This document shows positions 56,096-64,000 of a DNA stretch of 64,000 nt, in pieces; the stretch's first letter is position 1; each line of letters begins with the position of its first letter. Origin of the DNA: Cohnella cholangitidis (GTDB taxonomy: Bacteria; Bacillota; Bacilli; Paenibacillales; Paenibacillaceae); NCBI RefSeq assembly GCF_014107495.1, contig NZ_CP041969.1, positions 682,001 through 746,000 on the forward strand, in the 5' to 3' direction. A program made the position numbers and the translations under genes. The notes beneath the pieces are model-generated. The model ran no database searches, was not told the DNA's origin, and saw nothing but the letters and a program-made list of their open reading frames with translations.

Positions 56096-57937
56096 TTAAA
56101 CTCCGGTTTCCGCCATGCGGCGTTGTTTCTCGGATCTGTCACGCTCGCTTTTATTAAGCACTTTTTTGCGAAGGCGTATGCTCTTCGGCGTAATTTCGCA
56201 CAGCTCGTCGTCGTTCAAATACTCAAGCGCTTCTTCAAGCGACATCAGACGCGGCGATTTCAGCTTTACCGTTTCTTCCTTGTTGGCAGTACGGATATTG
56301 TTCAGCGCTTTTTCTTTGCAAATATTAACGATGATGTCGTTATCGCGCGTATGCTCGCCGACGATCATCCCTTCATAGACGTCCATACCAGGCTCAAGGA
56401 ACAAAATACCGCGATCTTCTACGGACATCATACCATACATTGTCGATTTCCCAGTTTCGCTCGCGATGAGCACGCCTTGATGGCGTCCGCCGACTTGACC
56501 GCCAACCATAGGACCGTAGTTGTCGAAAGCATGGTTCATAACGCCGTAACCGCGCGTTAAGGTCAAGAAATTCGTACGATAACCGATCAATCCGCGCGCA
56601 GGAATCAAGAATTCCAGACGTACTTGGCCCGTACCGTTATTGATCATGTTAACCATTTCGGCTTTGCGCGTTCCCAAGCTTTCCATTACCGATCCCATGC
56701 TCTCTTCCGGAACATCGATCAGCAAGCGCTCGATCGGCTCGCTCTTCACGCCGTCAATGACTTTAAGAATAACTTCCGGCTTAGATACTTGGATCTCGAA
56801 GCCTTCGCGACGCATGTTCTCGATCAAGATACCGAGATGCAATTCCCCGCGACCGCTCACGACGAAGGCGTCCGGGCTGTCCGTCTCTTCGACTCGCAAG
56901 CTGACGTCGGTTTCGATTTCCTTGAATAAGCGCTCGCGCAGCTTACGCGAAGTTACCCATTTGCCTTCGCGTCCAACGAACGGGCTGTTGTTAACGAGGA
57001 AAGTCATTTGCAGTGTCGGTTCGTCGATTGCCAGTACCGGCAATGCTTCAGGCTGCGCAGGATCCGCAATCGTTTCGCCGATATTGATTTCCTTCAAGCC
57101 CGCGATCGCCACGATATCTCCGGCCGCGGCCTCTTCGACCTCGATCCGCTTCAACCCTTGGAAGCCGAACAGTTTCTCGATCCGAGCTTGTTTAACGGCG
57201 CCTTCGCGATCGATAACCGCGACGACTTGGCCTTGCTGAATACGTCCGCGGTTAACGCGGCCGATCGCAATACGCCCCATATATTCATTGTAATCAAGCA
57301 AAGTAACGAGGAATTGCAACGGTTCGTCCGGATTTTCTTTGGGCGATGGAATGTGTTCGAGAATCATCTCGTACAGAGGTTCCATTGTCGACTTCAAGTC
57401 ATCCGGCGTATTGCCCGCGATTCCGTTCAGACCCGAAGCGTATACGACCGGGAATTCCAATTGGTCATCGGATGCTTCCAACTCGATGAACAACTCAAGA
57501 ACTTCGTCGACGACTTCGACAGGGCGCGCGGCTGGTCGGTCGACTTTATTGACGACGACTACCGGGGTTAAGCCTTGTTGCAATGCTTTGCGCAATACGA
57601 ACTTCGTTTGCGGCATACAACCTTCGAACGCGTCAACGACCAAAAGAACGCCGTCAACCATCTTCATGATCCGTTCTACTTCTCCGCCGAAATCGGCATG
57701 TCCCGGTGTATCAACGATGTTGATCAGCGTATCTTTGTAATTAATAGCCGTGTTTTTCGCCAAGATCGTAATGCCGCGTTCTCTTTCGATGTCGTTGGAA
57801 TCCATTGCGCGATCCTGCAACTGCTCATTATCGCGGAATGTTCCGGATTGACGCAACAATTGGTCAACCAGTGTTGTTTTACCATGGTCAACGTGGGCAA
57901 TGATTGCGATATTACGAATTTTGTCTCTTGAATGCAT
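56096..57937 (-). CDS. typA: Translational GTPase TypA/BipA
   Basis: Ribosome-binding GTPase involved in large-subunit assembly and stress growth, especially at low temperature. 613 residues. G1 is IAHVDHGKTTLVDQLLRQ (about 15-31), switch regions include RGITILAKNTAI and the G3 motif VDTPGHADFGGEV; G4 is VVNKVDRPAARP. Domains II, III and V follow, with the BipA-specific C-terminus (TRDNDIIVNICKEKALNNIR). A leader of about 165 bases with a promoter and hairpin lies upstream. Confidence 0.96.
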   Translation of the reverse strand: MHSRDKIRNIAIIAHVDHGKTTLVDQLLRQSGTFRDNEQLQDRAMDSNDIERERGITILAKNTAINYKDTLINIVDTPGHADFGGEVERIMKMVDGVLLVVDAFEGCMPQTKFVLRKALQQGLTPVVVVNKVDRPAARPVEVVDEVLELFIELEASDDQLEFPVVYASGLNGIAGNTPDDLKSTMEPLYEMILEHIPSPKENPDEPLQFLVTLLDYNEYMGRIAIGRVNRGRIQQGQVVAVIDREGAVKQARIEKLFGFQGLKRIEVEEAAAGDIVAIAGLKEINIGETIADPAQPEALPVLAIDEPTLQMTFLVNNSPFVGREGKWVTSRKLRERLFKEIETDVSLRVEETDSPDAFVVSGRGELHLGILIENMRREGFEIQVSKPEVILKVIDGVKSEPIERLLIDVPEESMGSVMESLGTRKAEMVNMINNGTGQVRLEFLIPARGLIGYRTNFLTLTRGYGVMNHAFDNYGPMVGGQVGGRHQGVLIASETGKSTMYGMMSVEDRGILFLEPGMDVYEGMIVGEHTRDNDIIVNICKEKALNNIRTANKEETVKLKSPRLMSLEEALEYLNDDELCEITPKSIRLRKKVLNKSERDRSEKQRRMAETGV

Positions 57938-58017
57938 ACTTCCACTCCTCGTTTATCTCTGGTCCCCCAGACGTCATAAAGCCTTTTACTCTAGGGTTCT
58001 CTAAATCCACAAAACAA

Positions 58018-58040
58018 AACGTCGACTCGAGGCCGACGTT
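58018..58040 (-). promoter_or_regulatory. Hairpin in the typA leader
   Basis: AACGTCG, a 9-base loop and CGACGTT, followed by TTGTTTTG. It resembles a weak attenuator inside the leader about 80 bases before the typA start. Confidence 0.35.
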
Positions 58041-58107
58041 AATGAGCATCACCGGTACGATTGACTCAGCGTGATCCAAAAGTTCTAAACTGGTCCTCAA
58101 CCATTCT

Positions 58108-58136
58108 ATTGTACGCTAGGTTGGGTAAAAAGCCAA
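58108..58136 (-). promoter_or_regulatory. Candidate SigA promoter of typA
   Basis: TTGGCT (58136-58131) and TACAAT (58113-58108), spaced by 17 bases. Confidence 0.55.
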
Positions 58137-58160
58137 CTATTTATAGAACTTCGTATGAAA

Positions 58161-58643
58161 TTACCAGGATTTCGGCCGACGAACGACAAGCCATACCCCG
58201 ATGCCGATCAGCGCGGCAGCCAGCAGATAAATTCCCCAAGTCCAGATCAAGGTCATGCAGAACAAGACGAGCGAGACTGCCGCCAATCCGACCGCGATCG
58301 ACCAGATTTGCTTGGAACGGCTATAGCCGAACACGTAATATTCATAAAGCCCGACAGCGACCGCGAACGGGAAGAAGGGCCATAAATATTTCATCGAACC
58401 CCACCCGAACCAGTTGCCGATCAACAAAATAATCGATACGACTGTCAAGATCCCCGCGGGAATCAATGCGACGGAGGGAACCATGCGACCGAAATACAGA
58501 ACATGAAGCAATAAACCGGGAATTAAAATAAACAGCGGCCAGAACACGGCGCCGATAAACGCGAAAACTCCCAATTTGCCTAGAAGAATTATCAATCCAA
58601 CAGCCACGACTCCGATTCCGACTGCGGCGGATTGTCTGTTCAC
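58161..58643 (-). CDS. Polytopic membrane protein, LiaF-like transmembrane-region type
   Basis: 160 residues with about six short hydrophobic segments and almost no soluble domain. The start MNRQSAAVGIGVVAVGLIIL has Gly-rich helices like the N-terminal DUF5668-type region of LiaF proteins. The C-terminal cell-wall-active antibiotic response domain of LiaF is not present. It is a lone gene between typA and terC. Assignment to a family is tentative. Confidence 0.6.
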   Translation of the reverse strand: MNRQSAAVGIGVVAVGLIILLGKLGVFAFIGAVFWPLFILIPGLLLHVLYFGRMVPSVALIPAGILTVVSIILLIGNWFGWGSMKYLWPFFPFAVAVGLYEYYVFGYSRSKQIWSIAVGLAAVSLVLFCMTLIWTWGIYLLAAALIGIGVWLVVRRPKSW

Positions 58644-58784
58644 GATGTTTCCCCCACTTCATTCCATTCTCTGCACGCTTCAAGTTACGGAACGTGACAT
58701 CTATTTCTTTAGTTTAATGGAAGTCCGGGGAAAAAACTAGTTCATGAAAGCAAAATTTTCCCTAAAGAGCTTCAATTTCGCGGA

Positions 58785-59471
58785 CTATGCAGGAAAATCG
58801 CCATTGCGGACTTTGCTTTGCCGTCGCAAGATCAAAGCAAGCACGATAAGCAGCGCCACCGTAACGAAAGGAAAGAACTTTTCGAATTCAGGTTGAAGCT
58901 GTTCTACGTAACGCCGCATCCCCGGATCACCAAGTGCCATTTCGGCAGCCGTATAGCCAAGCAAACCTCCGCCCAAATAGAGCAAGCCCGGCAATCGGTC
59001 AAGAACCCGCATAATGAACGAGCTGCCCCAAATAATAATCGGGATGCTCATTACGATGCCGATAATGAGCATTGCCGTATCTCCGTTCGCAACCGCCGCT
59101 ACCGCGAGCACGTTATCCAGACTCATGACGAAATCCGCGACTACGATCGTCCATATTGCCCCTGCGAGCGTCGAGGCTGCCGGCGTATGAGCCGATTTCT
59201 CCTTATTGTCCAATAGCAATTGCAAAGCAATAATAAGCAGAAGTACGGCGCCTGCCGTTTGAAGAAACGGAATATGGAGCAACGTAATCGCGCCTAGGGT
59301 CAATACGATTCGTAATCCGATTGCCGCCAGCGCTCCCCACCAGACAGCCTTCCGCCTCTGGTCGGCAGGCAGCCTGCGGCCGGCCATCGCGATAACGATG
59401 GCGTTATCGCCGCTAAGGAGTAAATTGATCATGACGATTTCCAGAAAAACAATTAACGTTTCCATCCCCAT
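58785..59471 (-). CDS. TerC-family membrane protein (YjbE-like), copy 1
   Basis: 228 residues with about seven membrane segments. The TerC signatures are LSGDNAIVIAMAGRRLP and VADFVMSLDNVLAVAAVANG, each with the membrane Asp residues thought to bind metal. Recent work links Bacillus TerC proteins to manganese export during exoenzyme metallation. The ATG at 59471 follows GAGGGGGTG. It is divergent from a second terC-type gene 121 bases away. No yybP-ykoY-type Mn riboswitch was found in the gap. Confidence 0.88.
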   Translation of the reverse strand: MGMETLIVFLEIVMINLLLSGDNAIVIAMAGRRLPADQRRKAVWWGALAAIGLRIVLTLGAITLLHIPFLQTAGAVLLLIIALQLLLDNKEKSAHTPAASTLAGAIWTIVVADFVMSLDNVLAVAAVANGDTAMLIIGIVMSIPIIIWGSSFIMRVLDRLPGLLYLGGGLLGYTAAEMALGDPGMRRYVEQLQPEFEKFFPFVTVALLIVLALILRRQSKVRNGDFPA

Positions 59472-59592
59472 ACGGACACCCCCTCTTACCAGTTTTATGT
59501 ACAAGCAAGAGCGGATATGTTGACGCATTTTTTTGAATCTAATTTGAAATGGGGACGTATTACTGCATGAATTATCAGGGGAGGGACTTATC

Positions 59593-60336
59593 GTGGAGCT
59601 ATTCGGATGGGATCTACTCAGCGTGGATTTCTGGTCAATCTTGCTAACGATCGTTTTTATCGATCTTCTGCTCGCAGGGGATAACGCAATCGTAATCGGT
59701 CTCGCAGCCAGAAACTTGCCGAAAAACTTACAGAAGCAGGCAGTCATCTGGGGAACCGCAGGCGCCGTCATCATAAGAATCGTTGCCACCATGCTCGTCG
59801 TTTCGCTTCTCAAAATTCCGTTTTTGCTTGCCATCGGAGGAATATTGCTTCTATGGATCGCCTACAAGCTGCTCGTGCAGGAAAATTCGCATGGAGACAT
59901 CAAAGCAAATTCCACGCTATGGGCAGCCATTCGGACGATTGTCATAGCGGATGCGGCAATGGGCCTCGATAACGTTATCGCGGTAGCCGGAGCGGCCCAC
60001 GGAGATTATTTCCTGGTTATCCTCGGATTGATCATCAGCATTCCAATCGTCGTCTGGGGCAGCACGTTATTCATCAAGATCATCGAGAAATACGCATGGA
60101 TTATTTATATCGGTTCCGGCGTTCTCGCTTATACCGCCGCCAAGATGATTACGCATGAAGGAGAGTTCAAGCAAATCTTCATCGACAATCCCGTTTTCAG
60201 TTGGATTTTCATCGCCACGTTAGTCGTGCTTGTCATCGTCGCCGGAGTCTGGACGAATGCGATACAAGCAAGGAAAGCTCAGCAAAACAAGACCTTACCG
60301 CCGCTAGTCGCAAAAGAAAGCCGTGAATCGCATTAA
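59593..60336 (+). CDS. TerC-family membrane protein (YjbE-like), copy 2
   Basis: 247 residues with seven membrane segments. The motifs LLAGDNAIVIGLAARNLPKN and IVIADAAMGLDNVIAVAGAA parallel copy 1, but the sequences differ clearly, so this is an old duplication. The C-terminus is short and basic (NAIQARKAQQNKTLPP). GGGGAGGGA precedes the ATG-less start, a GTG (GTGGAGCTATTC). It ends just before a bidirectional terminator shared with thiI. Confidence 0.88.
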   Translation: MELFGWDLLSVDFWSILLTIVFIDLLLAGDNAIVIGLAARNLPKNLQKQAVIWGTAGAVIIRIVATMLVVSLLKIPFLLAIGGILLLWIAYKLLVQENSHGDIKANSTLWAAIRTIVIADAAMGLDNVIAVAGAAHGDYFLVILGLIISIPIVVWGSTLFIKIIEKYAWIIYIGSGVLAYTAAKMITHEGEFKQIFIDNPVFSWIFIATLVVLVIVAGVWTNAIQARKAQQNKTLPPLVAKESRESH

Positions 60337-60355
60337 TGCGCTTCACGGCTTTTCC
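60316..60355. terminator. Bidirectional terminator between terC copy 2 and thiI
   Basis: AAAGCCGTGAA, the self-complementary GCGCATTAATGCGC-type centre and TTCACGGCTTTT form a long stem, flanked by T residues on both strands. Confidence 0.88.
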
Positions 60356-60369
60356 TTAATTACCGAGAT

Positions 60370-61596
60370 TTAGAACCACGCGTCTTCTTCTTTCGGCTCT
60401 CCCGCGGACTCTATATCTCCGTCTTCTCTAAGCACGAGTACTTCGGTTCCTAGCACGGCCTCCTCGATCAGTCGCTCGAGCTCTTCGCCCATATGAGCTT
60501 CAACCCGCTCGACGAGCGCAAGGTTCGGATTGGTGGCCGGAGATTTCGGCACGAACAAGGTGCAGCAATCTTCAAACGGCAAGATCGACGTCTGGAACGT
60601 CCCGATTCGTTCGGCGCAGTCGATAATGTCCTGCTTGTCCATCATGACAAGCGGACGCAGCAGCGGCAACGAAGACGAGCGTCCGATGACGTTCATGCTG
60701 CCAAGCGTTTGGCTGGCCACCTGTCCGAGACTATCGCCGGTTACGATCGCTAATGCGCCATTCTGCTCGGCCAATCGTTCCGTAATTTTCAGCATGGAAC
60801 GCCGCATTAACGTAATGATTAAGCTATCGTGACCGGACTGGGCTAGTTTCGTTTGCAGTTCCGTAAAAGGAACCAGATGCAGCTTGATCTTACCGCCGTA
60901 ATAGGCCAGCCTCTTCGCGAGGGAAATGACCTTCTCTTTCGCTTGCTCGCTTGTGAACGGATAGCTATGGAAATGGACGGCCTCGATCTTCAATCCTTTT
61001 CTCATCGCCATCCAGCCCGCGACCGGACTGTCGATGCCGCCCGAGAGCAGCAGCATGCCTTTCCCGTTCATCCCAAGAGGGAAACCTCCCGCCGCCTTCT
61101 CGACCTCGCAGTAAATATATGTGCTTTCATGCTGGATATCGATCTTCAACTCCACATCGGGAGACCTTACATCCACTTTAAGATCGGGAGTGTTGCGCAG
61201 CACGTGGGCTCCGACCAAATGGTTCATCTCCACCGAATCGTGAGGGTATTGCTTCCACCCGCGCTTCACGGATACTTTAAACGTTCTCGGTGCCGGGCTT
61301 AAGCTTCTCATCAATTGAAGCGAAGTCTCGCGAATGACTTCCAAATCGTGATCGGAGCTGATTACCGGACTAAAGGTCTGAATCCCGAAAATATCTTTCA
61401 ACCGATCGCCTACTTGCTCGTAGCTCTCGCCGTTCAAATGAATGTATACCCGAGCGTACCCTCTAACAAATTCTAAATTCGGCATTTCCTTGAGCGCCGA
61501 CTTGATCCGCGTAAGCAGCATCGCTTCGAAACGATTGCGGTTGCGTCCTTTAATCGTAATTTCGCCGAATCTTACCAATACGAGATCGTATTTCAT
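60370..61596 (-). CDS. thiI: tRNA uridine 4-sulfurtransferase ThiI
   Basis: Makes 4-thiouridine at tRNA position 8. 408 residues. An N-terminal ferredoxin-like part (KYDLVLVRFGEITIKGRNRN) and THUMP domain (about 60-165) precede the PP-loop ATPase with LLLSGGIDSPVAGWMAMRKG (about 182-201). The rhodanese domain of the E. coli enzyme is absent, as in Bacillus, where the partner cysteine desulfurase delivers sulfur directly. The start overlaps the stop of that desulfurase gene by 4 bases. Confidence 0.95.
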   Translation of the reverse strand: MKYDLVLVRFGEITIKGRNRNRFEAMLLTRIKSALKEMPNLEFVRGYARVYIHLNGESYEQVGDRLKDIFGIQTFSPVISSDHDLEVIRETSLQLMRSLSPAPRTFKVSVKRGWKQYPHDSVEMNHLVGAHVLRNTPDLKVDVRSPDVELKIDIQHESTYIYCEVEKAAGGFPLGMNGKGMLLLSGGIDSPVAGWMAMRKGLKIEAVHFHSYPFTSEQAKEKVISLAKRLAYYGGKIKLHLVPFTELQTKLAQSGHDSLIITLMRRSMLKITERLAEQNGALAIVTGDSLGQVASQTLGSMNVIGRSSSLPLLRPLVMMDKQDIIDCAERIGTFQTSILPFEDCCTLFVPKSPATNPNLALVERVEAHMGEELERLIEEAVLGTEVLVLREDGDIESAGEPKEEDAWF

Positions 61597-62771
61597 TTCG
61601 AATTCCTCTCCAACGGCTTCAGCTTGGCTACCACCATTTTGAGCCTCTCGCCTAAAATTTCGATGTCTTCCATCGCGTGTTCATCTCCGAAGCTGATCCG
61701 AATGCTTCCCGAAGCGCGATCCGAGGCGTGTCCCATGGCTAGAAGCACCCGGCTTGGCTGCAAGCTCTTCGATGAACAAGCGGATTGCGTGGAGACGAGG
61801 ATGCCGTGTTTCTCCAGCATATGAATGATGACCTCGGGCCGCATGCCGGGATAAGATAAGTTCACGATATGAGGTGCGGTCCGGGACTCGGCGTCGGCCT
61901 CGTCCGAATGTACGCCATTTAAGACCAGTTCGGGAATATCGGCTACGATACGGAGCAACCTTTGTCTCATCGCGTACATATTTTCCCGTCGGGATTGTTT
62001 GCTCTCTTCCGCGAGTCTTAGCGCTTGGGACATCGCTACGATGCCGGGAACGTTATGAGTCCCCGAGCGAATCCCCTGTTCTTGATCCCCTCCGCTTAAC
62101 AACGGAGCGAGTTCAATCCCTTTCTTGACGAGCAGAAAACCTAATCCTTTCGGACCGCCGAATTTATGGGCGGAGCCGCTATATAAGTCCACGCCCCATT
62201 TTTTCCAAGAAAACGGAACCTTCCCGACGGCTTGAACTCCGTCAACGTGGAACCGAACATGCGGATATTCGGATAATCTTCTTCCGATCTCGGCTATAGG
62301 TTGAACGACGCCGGTTTCATTATTAACCTGCATAACGCTAACCAGCACCGTATCTTTGCGTATCGCTTTCACTACGTCTTCGGGATTAACTTTCCCTTGC
62401 CCATCGACGGGCAAAATCGTCGTTTCGATTCCGAACGTTTCCAATTGGCGGAAACTCTCGTATACGGATGCATGCTCCACCGCAGTCGTGACGATATGTT
62501 TGGAAGTTCGGGCTGCCTTATTCACGGAACCTTTGATAGCCAAGTTATTGCTTTCCGTCCCACCCGATGTGAAAACGACCTCTTCGGGCTCCGCTCCCAT
62601 GCGTTCGCCGATACTCGCTCTCGCCCGATCGACCAGCTTCATCGCCTCGGCGCCGGACCGGTGAAGCGCTGCGGGATTTGCGTAGTGCAGCTTCATAAGC
62701 TCGCCCATCGTCTGGATCACGATCGGCAGCATCGGAGTCGACGCGCTATGATCATAATAATACGATTTCAT
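61593..62771 (-). CDS. Cysteine desulfurase (NifZ/IscS-like) dedicated to thiI
   Basis: PLP enzyme that takes sulfur from cysteine as a persulfide. 392 residues. It begins YYYDHSASTPMLP; the PLP lysine is in YSGSAHKFGGPKGLGFLLVK (near residue 203), the His of EHASV near 104, and the catalytic Cys in VSTQSACSSKS (near residue 327). Gene coupling to thiI is the same as nifZ-thiI (yrvO-type paralogues aside) in B. subtilis, so tRNA thiolation is the likely use. Confidence 0.92.
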   Translation of the reverse strand: MKSYYYDHSASTPMLPIVIQTMGELMKLHYANPAALHRSGAEAMKLVDRARASIGERMGAEPEEVVFTSGGTESNNLAIKGSVNKAARTSKHIVTTAVEHASVYESFRQLETFGIETTILPVDGQGKVNPEDVVKAIRKDTVLVSVMQVNNETGVVQPIAEIGRRLSEYPHVRFHVDGVQAVGKVPFSWKKWGVDLYSGSAHKFGGPKGLGFLLVKKGIELAPLLSGGDQEQGIRSGTHNVPGIVAMSQALRLAEESKQSRRENMYAMRQRLLRIVADIPELVLNGVHSDEADAESRTAPHIVNLSYPGMRPEVIIHMLEKHGILVSTQSACSSKSLQPSRVLLAMGHASDRASGSIRISFGDEHAMEDIEILGERLKMVVAKLKPLERNSK

Positions 62772-62810
62772 TCCTATTCCCCATTCCGTACTCCATGGAA
62801 TTATTCATAA

Positions 62811-62853
62811 GAAAAGGACCAACAACGGGAGCAGGCATTGGCCTCCCCCGTCT
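62811..62853 (-). terminator. Probable terminator after the lytic transglycosylase gene
   Basis: ACGGGGGAGGC, CAAT and GCCTGCTCCCGT pair with a bulge; a TTTTC tract follows after about ten bases, so strength is uncertain. Confidence 0.5.
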
Positions 62854-62888
62854 TGATCCCCATAAGTGATAGTAAGGATGATGTCAGA

Positions 62889-63569
62889 TCAGACGCTCCA
62901 TTGACTGGACGCATTCAGAACCTTGCGCACGTAATTCTGCGTCTCCGTAGGCAGCAAATGAAGGTTCATCGCGAGATCCTGATCGTTCTGGATTCCCGAA
63001 CGGTCAACGCGTCCCGGTCCCGCATTATAAGCGGCTAAAGCGGTGGATACGTTGCCATCGTATTTGCGAAGCAAATAAGATAAAAATCTGGTCCCGCCAT
63101 CGATATTCTGAGCCGGATCGAAGGAATTGCTTACTCCCAATCCGCGAGCCGTGTCGTCCATTAATTGCATGAGTCCTTTGGCGTTAGCCGAAGAAACGGC
63201 ATTCGGATTAAAAGAAGATTCCGACTGGATAACGCCTTTGATCAATGCGGGATCGACGCCGTACTTAGCCCCGGCGGCGGTAATCAAATCGTCGTAGGCC
63301 GAGGACGAACCATGATCGTCGGTTAACGCTCCTCCCCAAGAAGCGGTAGGCATAGCAATAGATGAGATGCTCCCTAACTGCGAGGGTAAACCATAAGTTG
63401 TCGACTGCGCGGAATCGGTCGTCGATAATTGGCTCAGCAATAGTTCGAATAGGCCGGAGCTATCGCTTGCCGTTCCTTTCGTTGCTTTGCTGCTTAACGG
63501 ATTCATCTCCGTCATCCATTGCGCGAGAAGCATTTGCTTCAGAATACGTGGATCCGTCGTTACATTCAC
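62889..63569 (-). CDS. Lytic transglycosylase with SLT domain (YjbJ-like)
   Basis: Cleaves glycan strands to anhydromuramyl ends. 226 residues. No obvious signal peptide; a low-complexity Ser/Thr N-terminal half (about 20-90). The Slt70-type domain (about 95-220) has the catalytic Glu in [20 protein letters not shown] (Glu near 115), then [16 protein letters not shown] and [16 protein letters not shown]. The GTG start at 63569 follows GGGAG. How it is exported is not clear from the sequence; the N-terminus lacks a hydrophobic core. Confidence 0.87.
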   Translation of the reverse strand: MNVTTDPRILKQMLLAQWMTEMNPLSSKATKGTASDSSGLFELLLSQLSTTDSAQSTTYGLPSQLGSISSIAMPTASWGGALTDDHGSSSAYDDLITAAGAKYGVDPALIKGVIQSESSFNPNAVSSANAKGLMQLMDDTARGLGVSNSFDPAQNIDGGTRFLSYLLRKYDGNVSTALAAYNAGPGRVDRSGIQNDQDLAMNLHLLPTETQNYVRKVLNASSQWSV

Positions 63570-63671
63570 GTCGGTTAGCTCCCGATAGTCAAATTGTAAG
63601 TAATTCCATTGTACAACAAACTACCGGAGGTCGACTAGTCCCGACAAAACCCGATCTCTCGTCCCTTAGAA

Positions 63672-63884
63672 CTATTTTTCCCCATTCGGTTTGAACGTTA
63701 GGCAACAAGTAACGGAAGAAGTCGGCGCCGAGTCCCGATGAGTGAAAAATTCATCCGCGAATTCCTCATTCCAACGATGGCTGGCGTGAGAATCCACTTC
63801 GATCGCGATTTCCTGTGCCCCGCAACGATTTCCTTGATTCCAATAAGCGCAATTATTGACGCTGCAAGCTACGCCGTTCGGCAT
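63672..63884 (-). CDS. DUF1540 cysteine-rich small protein
   Basis: 70 residues. The family pattern is clear: MPNGVACSVNNCAYWNQGNR, C near 22, and a late TCC; these Cys residues probably bind zinc or another metal. AGGGGGGTG precedes the ATG. Function unknown; members are frequent in spore formers. The 116 bases from 63885 to the window end show an inverted repeat (GTATACCC / GGGTACAC) near 63930 but no gene. Confidence 0.82.
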   Translation of the reverse strand: MPNGVACSVNNCAYWNQGNRCGAQEIAIEVDSHASHRWNEEFADEFFTHRDSAPTSSVTCCLTFKPNGEK

Positions 63885-64000
63885 AAATAAATCACCCCCC
63901 TGTCCTATTGTGTACCCTATGGATGAGGGTATACGGACAGAAGGGTGGAGGTTGTAGCTATAATTGTTATTTAGATTGGCTTTGCATGCGGCGATGCGTT

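Noticed and set aside
59472..59592. yybP-ykoY manganese riboswitch before the terC genes
   Set aside because: The gap is only 121 bases and lacks the conserved paired loop sequences.

Overview
The window comes from the chromosome of an endospore-forming, meso-diaminopimelate Firmicute, most likely Paenibacillaceae (Paenibacillus or Cohnella type). The evidence is a complete dcw (division and cell wall) cluster with the sporulation genes spoVD, spoVE, spoIIGA, sigE and sigG embedded in it, followed by ylmC-ylmH, divIVA, ileS, lspA, rluD and pyr genes in Bacillus-like order. rsfA, a YhcN/YlaJ lipoprotein, a bacillithiol gene (bshC) and DUF1540, DUF2626, DUF3397 and DUF5665 families fit the same group. 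Nearly everything is on the minus strand, so it reads from right to left. No rRNA, tRNA or CRISPR array was seen.

Layout from left to right. 1-3.9 kb: 5' part of the pyr operon (carB, carA, pyrC, pyrR) with a PyrR attenuator and a SigA promoter; pyrB is absent from its usual slot. 3.9-8.3 kb: dapL, rluD, lspA, a DksA/TraR-type gene and a DUF5665 gene, with a 231-nt palindromic element (possible structured RNA) between the last two. 8.4-12 kb: ileS behind an Ile T-box. 12-16 kb: divIVA, ylmH, yggT, sepF, yggS, pgeF, ylmC. 16.1-17.6 kb: an inserted element with 23-bp inverted ends, 43-bp tandem repeats and an IS1595-like transposase whose expected DDE residues are all replaced. 17.6-20.3 kb: sigG, sigE, spoIIGA. 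20.4-40.3 kb: dcw cluster from ftsZ back to mraZ, with a four-repeat MraZ operator. 40.3-47.4 kb: DUF4349 lipoprotein, ahcY, bshC, DUF3397, panE, rsfA, DUF2626. 47.5-58 kb: a MidA-type methyltransferase, two exported proteins, and a yla-like block (YlaL-like, phoH, ylaJ, LCP ligase, ylaH, typA). 58-64 kb: a membrane protein, two divergent terC genes, thiI with its cysteine desulfurase, a lytic transglycosylase and a DUF1540 gene.

The genes form one functional theme. DapL and MurA-G/MraY make lipid II; SpoVD, SpoVE and PBP2B polymerise it at the septum or in the spore cortex; FtsZ, FtsA, FtsL, DivIB, SepF and DivIVA place the division machinery; the SigE and SigG genes divert it to sporulation.

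Sequence quality matters here. At least seven conserved genes (pyrR, the DksA/TraR gene, ileS, murE, bshC, ylaJ and a small gene near 55.6 kb) are each broken by what looks like one missing base. Because ileS and murE are expected to be essential and every event has the same sign, base under-calling in the assembly is the simplest explanation, and these genes are annotated as whole genes with a note.
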